From assembly GCF_001458355.1 (NCBI RefSeq), contig NZ_CYSA01000008.1, positions 1-64,000 on the forward strand: DNA of 64,000 nucleotides, read 5' to 3'. The stretch is from Thalassovita gelatinovora. Lineage in GTDB: Bacteria; Pseudomonadota; Alphaproteobacteria; Rhodobacterales; Rhodobacteraceae. The position numbers and the translations under genes were made by a program. Each line of letters begins with the position of its first letter. Position 1 is the stretch's first letter. Positions 1 to 8,346 of the stretch are shown piece by piece. Below the pieces are notes generated by a model that saw only the letters and a list, made by a program, of their open reading frames with translations, ran no database searches and was not told the DNA's origin.

Positions 1-302
1 AGGATGCTGGGCGTGAAGGTGATCTTGTCTTCGCCCGCTCCGCGATCCCGAACGCGCGGCACCTTCACGGACACAGGACCAATGCCGGTCATCACCTCGC
101 GTTCGGGTAAATGACCATGGCGCACCAGGCGCGCGCGGCCGTCATCCAGCCTGTCCCCCGAAAAGGCGGCCATGAGCGTAGACAGTTCCGCGTGGATCGC
201 CTGTTCGATCAGCTTGCGCGCGCCATCTCGGAGGATGTCAGTGAACGGGTCAGTGGAAAAACCCGATGGATCCGGCAGTTGGGTGATGGTAGTCTCTGGC
301 AT
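1..302 (-). CDS. IS256-family transposase, N-terminal part (cut by window edge)
   Basis: Reading leftward from the ATG at 302, 100 codons stay open to the window edge. The segment has the N-terminal signature of Mutator/IS256 DDE transposases: PFTDILRDGARKLIEQAI near residues 18-35, then ARLVRHGHLPERE and TGIGPVSVKVPRVRDRG. The DDE catalytic residues would lie off the left edge, so activity cannot be judged. A purine-rich GAAAGGGA lies about 10 bases before the ATG. The gene reads in the same direction as the IS3-family element to its right, whose orfB stops matching its family just upstream of this start, so this element probably inserted into it. Family call firm; intactness unknown. Confidence 0.85.
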   Translation of the reverse strand, partial: MPETTITQLPDPSGFSTDPFTDILRDGARKLIEQAIHAELSTLMAAFSGDRLDDGRARLVRHGHLPEREVMTGIGPVSVKVPRVRDRGAGEDKITFTPSI

Positions 303-370
303 GTGGCATATCCCTTTCTCGGCAGAGAATTGACGGCGTCTGAACACCGCCATGATATGTCGTCCCTCAG

Positions 371-715
371 GGCATCACCAACTTTCGCGCGTTTCTCGCC
401 ATACGTCCCAGGCCTGCGCTTGTAGCCGATCTGAGCCTGGACACCTGCCAAACGGGCCAGTCTGGCAATACGATTTGGGCAACTGGTTTCGCCTTGTTCA
501 ACGAGATCATCATGAAGCTTGCGATACCCATAAACCTTGCCACTATCCTTCCACGCATCTTTGAGCAGCCTGGTTTGGCGGGCATCCTCACGCGCACGGT
601 GGCTTAACGGATTCTTAATCCATGCATAGAACCCGCTGGGATGGATGTTGAGGCAACGACACATCCTGCGCACCGAATACTGAGGGCGATGCTCGGCCAC
701 GAACGCGTACTTCAT
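371..715 (-). pseudogene. IS3-family transposase OrfB, truncated
   Basis: Starts at the ATG at 715, overlapping the orfA stop. The first ~95 codons match the HTH_21 region of IS3 OrfB (EHRPQYSVRRMCRCLNIHPS, then GFYAWIK and KVYGYRKLHDDL). After IGYKRRPGTYGEKRA the family pattern ends, before the DDE integrase-core motifs such as the usual VTDITYI. The frame stays open to 209 through foreign sequence, giving a nonsense tail. The truncation coincides with the IS256-family element, so insertion is the likely cause. No catalytic domain remains. Confidence 0.75.
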
Positions 716-987
716 CTTGCATCCTTGGCGAAGTACGCGGCTGCCTTTTTTAGGATATCGCGCTCCTCCGTCATCCGCGCCAGTTCCCGTTTGAGCTGCC
801 GGTTCTCGGCCTCGTGGTCCACAGATGATGTCTGTGACGCTGCCTTCGCGTAAAGCTTCATCCATTTGTACAGCGAATGTGTGCTAACACCTAAACGCTC
901 GGAAACCTCCCGAACGGGATAACCCCGAACCGTAATTTGATGCACAGCATCGCGCTTGAAATCTTCACTGAAATTTGGCTTCCCCAT
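712..987 (-). CDS. IS3-family transposase OrfA
   Basis: A 91-residue protein with the helix-turn-helix of HTH_Tnp_1 OrfA proteins (FSEDFKRDAVHQITVRGYP, then VSERLGVSTHSLYKWMK) followed by a leucine-zipper-like coiled coil (ENRQLKRELARMTEERDIL) and the usual KKAAAYFAK ending. In intact elements OrfA binds the inverted repeats and is joined to OrfB by programmed frameshifting. Its stop overlaps the orfB start (ATGA). OrfA is complete, but without a full OrfB the element cannot move by itself. Confidence 0.85.
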   Translation of the reverse strand: MGKPNFSEDFKRDAVHQITVRGYPVREVSERLGVSTHSLYKWMKLYAKAASQTSSVDHEAENRQLKRELARMTEERDILKKAAAYFAKDAR

Positions 988-1039
988 AACGGCCTCCTTG
1001 CCTCAAAGTTAGGGAAGAAAGCGTCTACAAATCTAGGGG

Positions 1040-1186
1040 CTATTCATGTTGATGCTTTTGAACCCACTTGTTTAGCGGCGATAATCCCACCCCCAAATCG
1101 GATGAAACCTGCGGTCGCGTCAGGCCGCTGGTGGTTGCGATGCGCACAGCATCACGGCGAAACTCGTCTGTGTATCTCGGTGCCAT
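1040..1186 (-). pseudogene. Second IS3-family OrfA, truncated remnant
   Basis: A 48-codon frame from the ATG at 1186 to a TAG at 1040-1042. It reads as the start of a different IS3-type OrfA: YTDEFRRDAVRIATTSGLTR, then SSDLGVGLSPLNKWVQKHQ. Family members continue for another ~45 residues through a coiled coil, missing here. The break lies 11 bases from the end of the neighbouring IS3 element, so that insertion probably cut it. An AGGAGATAAAGA purine stretch before the ATG is a good ribosome-binding site, showing that this was once a real start. Confidence 0.7.
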
Positions 1187-1230
1187 TCTTTATCTCCTTC
1201 ATAGCAAACATTGCTCGAAAGAGACCGGAA

Positions 1231-1326
1231 CTAAACCGTGGCAAGACCATCTTTACGATCCACGCCCAGATACCGGACGGTACGGTCCATCTTCTTATAA
1301 ATTTGGGGGACCTTGGTTCTAGGCAT
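1231..1326 (-). pseudogene. Tyrosine recombinase (integrase) C-terminal remnant with internal deletion
   Basis: On the minus strand the frame reads MPRTKVPQIYKKMDRTVRYL then GVDRKDGLATV and stop. From memory, alphaproteobacterial phage-type integrases carry RRTK..LIYKK, then a ~15-residue stretch ending in the catalytic LLGH histidine box, then TVRYLGVDV.DAL. Here IYKK is joined almost directly to TVRYLGV, so the stretch with the catalytic His is gone; the Tyr of TVRYLG remains. No start or full domain exists. This is a decayed fragment and the identification rests on a short match. Confidence 0.5.
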
Positions 1327-1730
1327 TGATTGCTTTCCACAGGCCATGGCCTTTGATCCGCGACGGTATTTAGCAAAGTGCTCCGTCCTCCTCTGGCGCC
1401 GATGCGTCCGTATTTTTCAAGCGACCGGTGAAGTGGAACTCATCGAAATGGCGCGGTCGCTTTTAAACCAAAGCTTGACAGATGCCCGGCGCTCCCCCAT
1501 ATCGGCACTGTCGCTGCGCTGCCGCGTGAGCATGCCGTGCCCTCAATCGGGCAAACAGCGTACAAAATTTCCAGTTCCCCATCACGCAGGGTTCCTGACG
1601 CGAAGACCGGATGGCGCGGGAAACGCCCGCCTGTCCCGAGGTCCCGCGAACCCTCGCAAGCCGTGCAAGCACGGCCCAAGCAACACAGCCGTGTTTGGCA
1701 AAGGCCATGCGCGGTGACAAAGGATACGAC
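1327..1730. other. Intergenic stretch before the helicase gene, no gene seen
   Basis: About 400 bases between the mobile-element debris and the helicase start. Several frames are open but none has a convincing start, codon pattern or family match. A TTGACA at 1477-1482 is followed 17 bases later by CATATC, a weak candidate for the helicase promoter. Nothing else stands out. Confidence 0.4.
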
Positions 1731-3011
1731 TTGCTCGATTTTGATATGCTCGGTCTTGCACCGACACTGAACGACGCCCTGAAACGCGCCGGATTTACCG
1801 AACCTACCCCGATTCAGAACCAGGCGATTCCGCTGGCGATGCAGGGCCATGACATTCTGGGTCTGGCCCAGACCGGCACCGGCAAGACGCTGGCCTTTGG
1901 CCTGCCGTTGATCGACACTTTGCTGGCCCAGCCCGGCAAACCCGCCCCGAAAACTGCCAAGGCGCTGATTCTGGCCCCGACGCGCGAGTTGGTTAACCAG
2001 ATCGCCGATAGCCTGCGGGTGTTAACCGATGGGTCGAAAATTCGCGTGACCACCGTGGTCGGGGGCCAATCCATTGGCCGGCAAATCAACCTGCTGTCGC
2101 GCGGTACCGATATTCTGGTCGCGACGCCCGGACGTCTGATCGACCTGATGGACCGTCGCGCGGTTGATCTTCGGTCGGTCTGCCATCTGGTGCTGGACGA
2201 AGCCGATCAGATGCTGGACATGGGGTTCATCCATGCGCTGCGCAAGATCGCACCGCAACTGGGCACACCGCGCCAGACAATGCTGTTTTCGGCCACGATG
2301 CCGAAACAGATGGAAGAACTGAGCCGCGCGTATCTCGATAATCCGCGCCGGGTACAGGTGTCGCCGCCGGGCAAGGCAGCCGACAAGGTTACCCAGTCGG
2401 TCCATTTCCTTGAAAAACCGGCGAAACAGTCCAAGCTGCGCGAAATCCTGTCACGAGATACGGATGCTTTGACGCTGGTTTTTGCCCGCACCAAACATGG
2501 GGCGGAAAAGCTGATGAAGGGCCTGGTCGCCGATGGCTATAACGCTGCGTCGATCCACGGCAACAAAAGCCAAGGTCAGCGCGACCGCGCGATCAAGGCG
2601 TTCCGCGATGGCACGATAACGGTTCTGGTCGCCACCGATGTGGCTGCACGCGGCATCGACATTCCCGGTGTGGCCTATGTGGTCAATTACGAATTGCCGG
2701 AAGTGCCGGACAATTATGTTCACCGGATTGGGCGAACCGCGCGCGCCGGGCGCGAAGGCGAAGCGATTTCGTTTTGTGCGGCAGAAGAGGTCGATCGGCT
2801 ACACCAGATTCAAAAGCTGATGAAGATCGAAGTGCCGGTGGCCAGCGGCACCATGCCGAAATTCGTCGCCGAAGAGAAAAGCAAGGGCCGCTCGGGTGGA
2901 CAGCGCAACCGTGGACGCGGATATGGCGGTGGCGGTGGTGGAGCGAACAACGCTTCCAAACCCGGCGGAAATGCTAAGCGGCGTCGTCCCCGGCGCAGCC
3001 ACGCGGCTTGA
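1731..3011 (+). CDS. rhlE: DEAD-box ATP-dependent RNA helicase, RhlE type
   Basis: Unwinds short RNA duplexes with ATP; RhlE-type helicases act in ribosome assembly and RNA decay in the cytoplasm. All motifs are visible: Q motif GFTEPTPIQ, motif I AQTGTGKT, Ia PTRELVNQ, Ib TPGRLID, II DEAD, III SAT, IV LVFARTKHG, V ATDVAARGIDI, VI HRIGRTARAG. The C-terminal tail is rich in Arg and Gly, a typical non-specific RNA-binding extension. The TTG at 1731 was chosen because AAAGGA precedes it by six bases and it yields a normal-length N-terminus (426 residues); ATG at 1707 or 1746 are alternatives. Single-gene unit followed by a strong terminator. Confidence 0.88.
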   Translation: MLDFDMLGLAPTLNDALKRAGFTEPTPIQNQAIPLAMQGHDILGLAQTGTGKTLAFGLPLIDTLLAQPGKPAPKTAKALILAPTRELVNQIADSLRVLTDGSKIRVTTVVGGQSIGRQINLLSRGTDILVATPGRLIDLMDRRAVDLRSVCHLVLDEADQMLDMGFIHALRKIAPQLGTPRQTMLFSATMPKQMEELSRAYLDNPRRVQVSPPGKAADKVTQSVHFLEKPAKQSKLREILSRDTDALTLVFARTKHGAEKLMKGLVADGYNAASIHGNKSQGQRDRAIKAFRDGTITVLVATDVAARGIDIPGVAYVVNYELPEVPDNYVHRIGRTARAGREGEAISFCAAEEVDRLHQIQKLMKIEVPVASGTMPKFVAEEKSKGRSGGQRNRGRGYGGGGGGANNASKPGGNAKRRRPRRSHAA

Positions 3012-3032
3012 ACCGTGACAGAGTGATTGATG

Positions 3033-3064
3033 CAGCCGGAACAGTGTTCCGGCTGTTTTCGTTT
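3033..3064 (+). terminator. Rho-independent terminator of rhlE
   Basis: A perfect 10-bp stem (3033-3042 with 3046-3055) and a 3-base loop, followed by TTTTCGTTTT, 21 bases after the helicase stop. The 217 bases between it and 3282 hold no recognisable gene. Confidence 0.85.
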
Positions 3065-3281
3065 TGGGCTTTGGCCTGTTACGGGTCGTGATCGGGACCG
3101 TTGATCACTACCTTATGCGCTCTGGGAAGTGGGCAAGAGGCGGTTCGGTCCAATGGTCGGCACAGCATATCAGTAAACATACACAAACCACGATCTGGTT
3201 GTAGTATTCCGATTTTCACAAGCCGGCAGGACCGGCGCGGCTGTACCGGCTGCGGACTCGTTTAGATTGGCTGATGCCAGC

Positions 3282-3434
3282 CTATCCGGTGACTTTGATA
3301 CAGCTTTTGGTTTCGCTGTCCCAGACGGCACCATCAGCGCAGGACATCGCCTGCTGATGATCACCGAAACACTCGGCAAAAGCCGACAGCGGGGCAAGAG
3401 TGAGTACGAATGCTGTTAAAGCGATCCTGAACAT
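3282..3434 (-). CDS. Small secreted cysteine-containing protein, 50 aa
   Basis: The frame starts at the ATG at 3434 and encodes 50 residues. The N-terminus MFRIALTAFVLTLAPLSAFA is a good signal peptide with an AFA cleavage site. The mature ~30 residues start ECFGDHQQAMSCADGAVWD and hold three cysteines (residues 22, 32, 45), in a pattern I associate with tiny periplasmic proteins beside purB in this family. Function unknown. The gene lies directly after purB and its ribosome-binding site AGGGAG is inside the right arm of a perfect hairpin, so its expression may depend on read-through or hairpin opening. Single unpaired cysteine after any disulfide is notable. Confidence 0.7.
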   Translation of the reverse strand: MFRIALTAFVLTLAPLSAFAECFGDHQQAMSCADGAVWDSETKSCIKVTG

Positions 3435-3472
3435 AAAAAACTCCCTGTCATGCGTTGAAACATGACAGGGAG
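3435..3472 (-). terminator. purB terminator hairpin overlapping the RBS of the small gene
   Basis: On the minus strand a perfect 12-bp stem (3461-3472 with 3441-3452) encloses an 8-base loop and is followed by six T (3440-3435), then directly by the ATG at 3434. It is a textbook terminator for purB, yet its 3' arm contains AGGGAG six bases from that ATG, so it can also hide the ribosome-binding site of the 50-residue gene. Confidence 0.85.
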
Positions 3473-3500
3473 CTTAGCATAGGTTGCGATTCTTGCGAAA

Positions 3501-4814
3501 TCAGGCTTCGCCAAAGACCCGCTTGAAGATCGTGTCGACGTGCTTGGTGTGGTAATCCATGTCGAACTTGGCGTTGATCTGATCCGCGCCCAAGGCTGCG
3601 ACGACATCTTTGTCGGCCAGCAACTGTTCGCGGAAATCAACTCGGTCTTCCCAGACTTTCAGCGCGTTGCGCTGAACCATCGCATAGGCATCTTCGCGCG
3701 ACACACCGGCCTGTGTCAGCGCCAGCAACACCCGCTGAGACATCACCAGACCCGGAAATTTGTTCATGTTGTCCAACATGTTTTGCGGGAAAATCAGCAT
3801 TTTTTCGATTACGCCGGCCAGACGGTTCAGGGCGAAATCCAAAGTCACGGTGGCGTCCGGGGCGATCCCGCGTTCGACCGAGCTGTGCGAAATATCGCGT
3901 TCGTGCCACAGCGCCACGTTTTCCATCGCCGGGATCACGGTCATGCGCACCAGACGGGCCAGACCAGTCAGGTTTTCTGTTAGAACCGGGTTCTTTTTAT
4001 GCGGCATCGCTGACGAACCCTTTTGCCCCATCGAGAAGAATTCCGCACCTTCCAGCACCTCGGTACGCTGCATGTGGCGGATTTCGATGGCGACGTTTTC
4101 AATGCTCGAAGCAATGACGCCCAGAGTCGCAAAGAACATCGCGTGGCGGTCGCGCGGGATGACTTGGGTGCTGATCGGTTCGGGGGTCAGGCCCAGCATC
4201 TTGCACACATGGTCTTCGACGCGCGGGTCGATATTGGCGAAGGTGCCGACAGCGCCGGAAATCGCGCCGGTGGCGATTTCTTCACGGGCCAGTTTCAGGC
4301 GGGTCAGGTTGCGATCCATTTCGGCATAGAACCGGGCAAAGGTCAGACCCATGGTGGTGGGTTCGGCGTGGATGCCGTGGCTGCGACCAACGCGGACGGT
4401 CATTTTATGTTCCATCGCGCGGGTTTTCAGCGCGGCGAGAAGTTTTTCCAGCCCTTTGATCAGGATGTCCGCAGCGCGCACCAGTTGCACGTTCAGGCAG
4501 GTATCCAGCACATCCGACGATGTCATGCCCTGATGCACGAACCGGGCTTCTTCGGACCCGACATGTTCGGCTAGATGGGTCAGAAAGGCGATCACGTCAT
4601 GTTTGGTCACGGCTTCGATTTCGTCGATCCGGGCGACGTCGAATTCCACATCCTTTGCTTGCCAAACGGCATCGGCGTTTTCGCGCGGGATCACGCCCAG
4701 ATCGGCCATCGCGTCACAGGCATGGGCTTCGATCTCGTACCAGATCTTGAACTTGGTTTCAGGTGACCAGATGGCGACCATTTCGGGACGGGAATAGCGG
4801 GGGATCATCGTCAA
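3501..4814 (-). CDS. purB: Adenylosuccinate lyase
   Basis: Cleaves SAICAR to AICAR plus fumarate and adenylosuccinate to AMP plus fumarate in purine synthesis; cytosolic homotetramer. The 437-residue length is normal for the family. The fumarase/aspartase superfamily signature GSSAMPHKKNP is present in the flexible catalytic loop, with TSSDVLDTCLN (first conserved region) and GRSHGIHAEPTT (second region, holding the catalytic His). Start ATG at 4814 gives MIPRYSRPEM after a short MT, as expected. Followed 29 bases later by a strong hairpin and the small secreted-protein gene. Confidence 0.95.
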   Translation of the reverse strand: MTMIPRYSRPEMVAIWSPETKFKIWYEIEAHACDAMADLGVIPRENADAVWQAKDVEFDVARIDEIEAVTKHDVIAFLTHLAEHVGSEEARFVHQGMTSSDVLDTCLNVQLVRAADILIKGLEKLLAALKTRAMEHKMTVRVGRSHGIHAEPTTMGLTFARFYAEMDRNLTRLKLAREEIATGAISGAVGTFANIDPRVEDHVCKMLGLTPEPISTQVIPRDRHAMFFATLGVIASSIENVAIEIRHMQRTEVLEGAEFFSMGQKGSSAMPHKKNPVLTENLTGLARLVRMTVIPAMENVALWHERDISHSSVERGIAPDATVTLDFALNRLAGVIEKMLIFPQNMLDNMNKFPGLVMSQRVLLALTQAGVSREDAYAMVQRNALKVWEDRVDFREQLLADKDVVAALGADQINAKFDMDYHTKHVDTIFKRVFGEA

Positions 4815-5328
4815 ATTCCTTGGAAAGCTGGCGTTCTGGCTGTCTTTAGCGGCGCGAGCGCTTCACAGCAAGGGCAGGGGCCCGGATATGTCGCCGCATG
4901 GGCAGATATTGATCCGAAGCGAAGGCTTCGCAGGGGTGTGCATCTGAAATGGCAGAGCGAAAACCACCCGGACGGATACGGATCTACAAGGTGAAACACA
5001 TTCACAATAAAAGGAGGGTATTTAAAAGGGGGGCATTTCGCCAAAGGAAGCGGCCGTGCTTTCGGAGGGAGGGCGGGGGTAAACGCTAAATACGGTACAA
5101 TTATATCAAAGGTATGGGTCAGATTTGGACAGACTTGTGCGTTTTGAAAATGAGAGTGATTTTTCGGGGTCCTGCCGGAAAAATCAGTGCAAACAATTCG
5201 TTGGTGCACCCCGGATCGGTACCGCGTATCGCTGGATTTTTATACCAAGGCGCGAGGACCTGGAAAATCCTATGTCATGTGTTCGGCATATACCCGCCAG
5301 GATCATGTGGTCCGTTGAGGTTCTTGGA
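4815..5328. other. Intergenic region between purB and the glycosidase-like gene
   Basis: About 510 bases with no convincing gene on either strand. It holds the purB upstream region, a purine-rich AAAAGGAGGGTATTTAAAAG stretch near 5009-5028 with no following start codon, and an imperfect inverted repeat at 5158-5185 (GATTTTTC arms around a G/C-rich centre) which may be the terminator of the leftward glycosidase-like gene, though it is 140 bases from the stop. Confidence 0.35.
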
Positions 5329-7083
5329 TCAAAGGCCCCCAAGAAGGGCAAGAAATGGCAGGATGGCCAATGCCAGCCCCATTCCGCCTGAACCACCGCC
5401 ATCGCTGTCGCCGGCATCTGTCATTCCATCGTCTTCGCTGTCGTCACCAGCGTCAGCGGCGTCTGCTTCGTCTTCTGCCGCGGCGGGGACCTCGGGAATG
5501 ACGGGGGTTTCGATAAGGTCGTCGACGACTTCGTCTTCGGCTTTGGGGGCACCGTTGAGTGCGCTCATGAAATCCGCAGTATAATCAGGATTGTCGATTT
5601 CGACGCGGATGATTTCATAGCCATCCATCTGAGTTGTCAGGATGCCATTGTCGAAGACTTGATCGGGGTCAAGGGTGGTGACTTCGGCCAGAGATTCCGG
5701 CGAAGTGGGATTGTACCCATCCTTGACCCCAAGAACATCGATATGCATTTCCCCTGCGCCACTCATGATCTGTGACAGGTCGATCACGCTTTGCTGGGTG
5801 TCTTCGGTGTTTGAGGCGATGAACAGGACCATGCGGTCTTCGGCGTAAAAGCCGTGAACGCTGGTGTCTTCTTCGGCCAGTTCATGTTCGCGGTTGCCGC
5901 TTCCTTCGAAGGAAACCGGGCGGGTGTCGACCAAAGATTCATTCATCATACGGAACATTTCGCCGGGAACAGTCAGGCGACCATCATCGCCTTCGTTGCC
6001 GGCCAGGTTGGTCAGATTGTTCTGCTGTACGGCCCAGATATGCGCGGCCTCGACGTCATGTTCGACGAACACTTCGGTCATGTTCAGGATCTCATGCGCC
6101 TGACGCAGACCATATTGTTCCTCGGGGTCCCAATTGGTTCGGTTGGCGCGCAGGTTCCATTCGGTGACATAGGTATCAAGACCGTCGATCTGTTCACCCC
6201 AGGTCGAATCGATCACGTTCAGATCGTATTCGCGGCTGTTGGGGCTTCCATCGCCGCGCGAATAGATATGCGCGATCACGCCATCGACTGCGTCGCGTTC
6301 TTCGGCGGTGTCGAATTCGCTGAGGATGATTTCATTGGCGACCCGCGCCCATGAAATTTCGCCCGAATTGAAAACGAAGCTTTCATCAAGTTCGACATTA
6401 TAGTCTTCCATGATTGCTTCGAGTTGTTCTTCGGCAGTGTCGAGATGATCGTAATCGCCGATCAAACGGGCCGAGCCGTAATTCTGACCGTTCTGCACCA
6501 GAATATCGACTTCGGAATAGGCGGTGTCACCTTCGGAGTGATTGTCGATTTCTTCATTCAGGATCTGGGCCATCTGGCTGGAAACACGACCGTATTCCAG
6601 CGAATCCATTTCGCCGCTGCCCCAGTATTCGTTGCCGATCTCGAAGGCCCGGATGGTGGGAGACCCGTGTTCGCCGTTCAACGTGTCCTGAATGAACCCG
6701 CGTAGGGAGGCCTCGTCGACATTGGCGAAGCGATGACCGTTTGCATCGGTTTCTTCTGTCAGGAAATGGCGCGTCGGAAGAACGATGGTCACATCGATAT
6801 CGTTTTCTTCGGCGTAGGTCATGAATTCCGTATAAGGCAGCAATTCCACTTCTCTACCGGTATCGGGGTCGATTGCGGAAGTGTTGTCGGGATTTGACAG
6901 GTCGAAATAGTCCTCAGTCAACGATCCGCCGGGGTAGCGTACATGCTGAACCCCAAGTGCTGCGGCAGCATTGTCATAGGTGCCGTCTTCGCCAAGCTGG
7001 TCGCGGCTGGCCAGGATATTCGCTCCGAATATTTCCTGGTTATACTGCTGACCGCTAATTGTCTGTGCGTTTAGGTAAATCAT
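5329..7083 (-). CDS. Clan GH-A glycosidase-like protein with acidic linker and C-terminal hydrophobic segment
   Basis: A 584-residue protein with features of a retaining (beta/alpha)8 glycosidase of the GH39/GH51 type: HVRYPGGSLTEDYF near 48-60, EIGNEYWGSGE with the Asn-Glu pair (probable acid/base Glu at 152) and TYVTEWNLRANR (probable nucleophile Glu at 309). A beta-rich domain follows. The last ~70 residues form a strongly acidic Glu/Asp/Ala linker, a GGGSGG hinge, then GLALAILPFLALLGGL ending the protein with no basic tail. No N-terminal signal peptide is visible. Start at 7083 chosen for GAGGGAA five bases upstream. The tail resembles a sorting or anchoring signal, so a cell-surface role is inferred; substrate unknown. 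Confidence 0.6.
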   Translation of the reverse strand: MIYLNAQTISGQQYNQEIFGANILASRDQLGEDGTYDNAAAALGVQHVRYPGGSLTEDYFDLSNPDNTSAIDPDTGREVELLPYTEFMTYAEENDIDVTIVLPTRHFLTEETDANGHRFANVDEASLRGFIQDTLNGEHGSPTIRAFEIGNEYWGSGEMDSLEYGRVSSQMAQILNEEIDNHSEGDTAYSEVDILVQNGQNYGSARLIGDYDHLDTAEEQLEAIMEDYNVELDESFVFNSGEISWARVANEIILSEFDTAEERDAVDGVIAHIYSRGDGSPNSREYDLNVIDSTWGEQIDGLDTYVTEWNLRANRTNWDPEEQYGLRQAHEILNMTEVFVEHDVEAAHIWAVQQNNLTNLAGNEGDDGRLTVPGEMFRMMNESLVDTRPVSFEGSGNREHELAEEDTSVHGFYAEDRMVLFIASNTEDTQQSVIDLSQIMSGAGEMHIDVLGVKDGYNPTSPESLAEVTTLDPDQVFDNGILTTQMDGYEIIRVEIDNPDYTADFMSALNGAPKAEDEVVDDLIETPVIPEVPAAAEDEADAADAGDDSEDDGMTDAGDSDGGGSGGMGLALAILPFLALLGGL

Positions 7084-7593
7084 CTCTGTTCCCTCTTTTC
7101 CGTGGAAAAGGTGGTTGCTGGTTACGTGCTGCGTATTGGGTGGTTCCAACCGGGGCTGCCGCGTTGGCAGGCGGATCGGGGACCTTGTAGAGATGAGGGT
7201 GAGTTTGGCCGGGATCGAAGTCTATGAAATCGCCGGAACGCCGACTTTATCGACCTGCCGCCCCTTCAAAAGGGGGTAAGGATTGTCCGAAATTTCCAGA
7301 TATCAGCATATAAAATAGCCCGGGAAACCGGCACGGTTTTCCAGCCAACATCGGCGGAATCCGGACGGGCCGGATGCAGCGCGATATCGCGTACAGATGA
7401 TTCTATTACCCTTAAAAATAAGGACTAATCCCTGTCTTTCGGGGGCTACCCCGTATGGCTTAGGCAAGTACCAGCGAGAACTATACCAAATGGACGACCT
7501 TATTTGGGGCGTCATATAGGCCATACGTCATAAGCTTGGATCAGTTTAGGAAAGAATTGCGATTGTTTGCGGATTAGGTCAAATGTCTATGGT
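7084..7593. other. Divergent intergenic region, no gene seen
   Basis: About 510 bases separating the leftward glycosidase-like gene from the rightward DUF3445 gene. It should hold both promoters, but no consensus pair could be assigned with confidence. Short repeats such as GGGGGCTACCCC at 7440-7451 are present without clear meaning. Confidence 0.3.
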
Positions 7594-8340
7594 ATGATCC
7601 GGATTGTTCAGAAAACACTGCCCTATGACTTCAGATCCCGGCGTCCATTGCCGGGAATTGCGCCGCTGGACCCCGCCGAGTGGTTGTTGTTCGACGAGGC
7701 TTATAATGAACAGATGGCCTTGCGGGACGCATTGTTGGCGACCCGACGCGACGATGTCGTCGCAATGGCGCCCGAAGCGCACCCGGCGGCCGAGGAGTTG
7801 CTGGATCAGGTGCTGGATTTTCTGCGCGGGCATCCGACATTTTCGGTGCATTCCGATCATGTGATCCGTCCCGACGGCACAAAGGTGACGATCGACCTCG
7901 ACGATCCTATGGTCACTCTCGGACGGTTGGTGCAAGAAGATCTCTGCGTGATGCAAAAACAGGGCGACGAACACGTACTGACGGCAGCGGTGCTGTGCTT
8001 TCCTTCAAATTGGACGTTGCGGCAAAAATTCCTAAAGCCAATGACGGGCATCCATGTGCCGGTCGCTCCCTATGACGAAAATATCGCCAAACGGGTTCAG
8101 CGACTGCTTGACGGGATACAGGCCGAGCGGCCGCTGTGGCGCTTCAATGTGTTGTGGTATCATGAACCGACGCTTTTTAATCCGCGACTGGAAGGCGAAC
8201 ACGAACCCGTTTCAGAAGAGAAAGACGCCGCTTATCTGCGCAGCGAACGGCAGGTCCTGATGCGTTTGCCAGAAAGCCGTGCGGTGGTGTTTTCGATCCA
8301 TACCTACATGATCCCGGGCGCAGTCGCCCGAGCGTGGTGA
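7594..8340 (+). CDS. DUF3445 haem-dependent oxidative N-demethylase family protein
   Basis: The 248-residue protein matches DUF3445 / haem-dependent oxidative N-demethylase-like proteins. Recognisable stretches are LPGIAPLDPAEWLLFDEAY at the start, QEDLCVMQKQGDEHVLTAAV with the following CFPSNW in the middle, KPMTGIHVPVAPYDE, and RSERQVLMRLPESRAVVFSI near the C-terminus. Characterised relatives use a PAS-like fold with haem to remove an N-methyl group with release of formaldehyde. The ATG at 7594 lacks a good ribosome-binding site; a TTG at 7567 is the alternative. Substrate unknown, but it joins several demethylation-related genes farther right. Confidence 0.75.
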   Translation: MIRIVQKTLPYDFRSRRPLPGIAPLDPAEWLLFDEAYNEQMALRDALLATRRDDVVAMAPEAHPAAEELLDQVLDFLRGHPTFSVHSDHVIRPDGTKVTIDLDDPMVTLGRLVQEDLCVMQKQGDEHVLTAAVLCFPSNWTLRQKFLKPMTGIHVPVAPYDENIAKRVQRLLDGIQAERPLWRFNVLWYHEPTLFNPRLEGEHEPVSEEKDAAYLRSERQVLMRLPESRAVVFSIHTYMIPGAVARAW

Positions 8341-8346
8341 CGACGT

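Larger units (their letters stand above)
371..1029 (-). mobile_element. IS3-family insertion sequence, truncated
   Basis: Contains orfA (712-987) and the 5' part of orfB on the minus strand. The orfA-side end is probably at 1029, where the minus strand begins TGTAGACGC, an IS3-like terminus starting with TG, about 40 bases before the orfA start. The other end is missing: orfB homology fades around 370-400, where sequence leading into the IS256-family gene begins. The left boundary given is therefore approximate. The element interrupts an older IS3-family orfA that resumes at 1040-1186. Confidence 0.7.
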
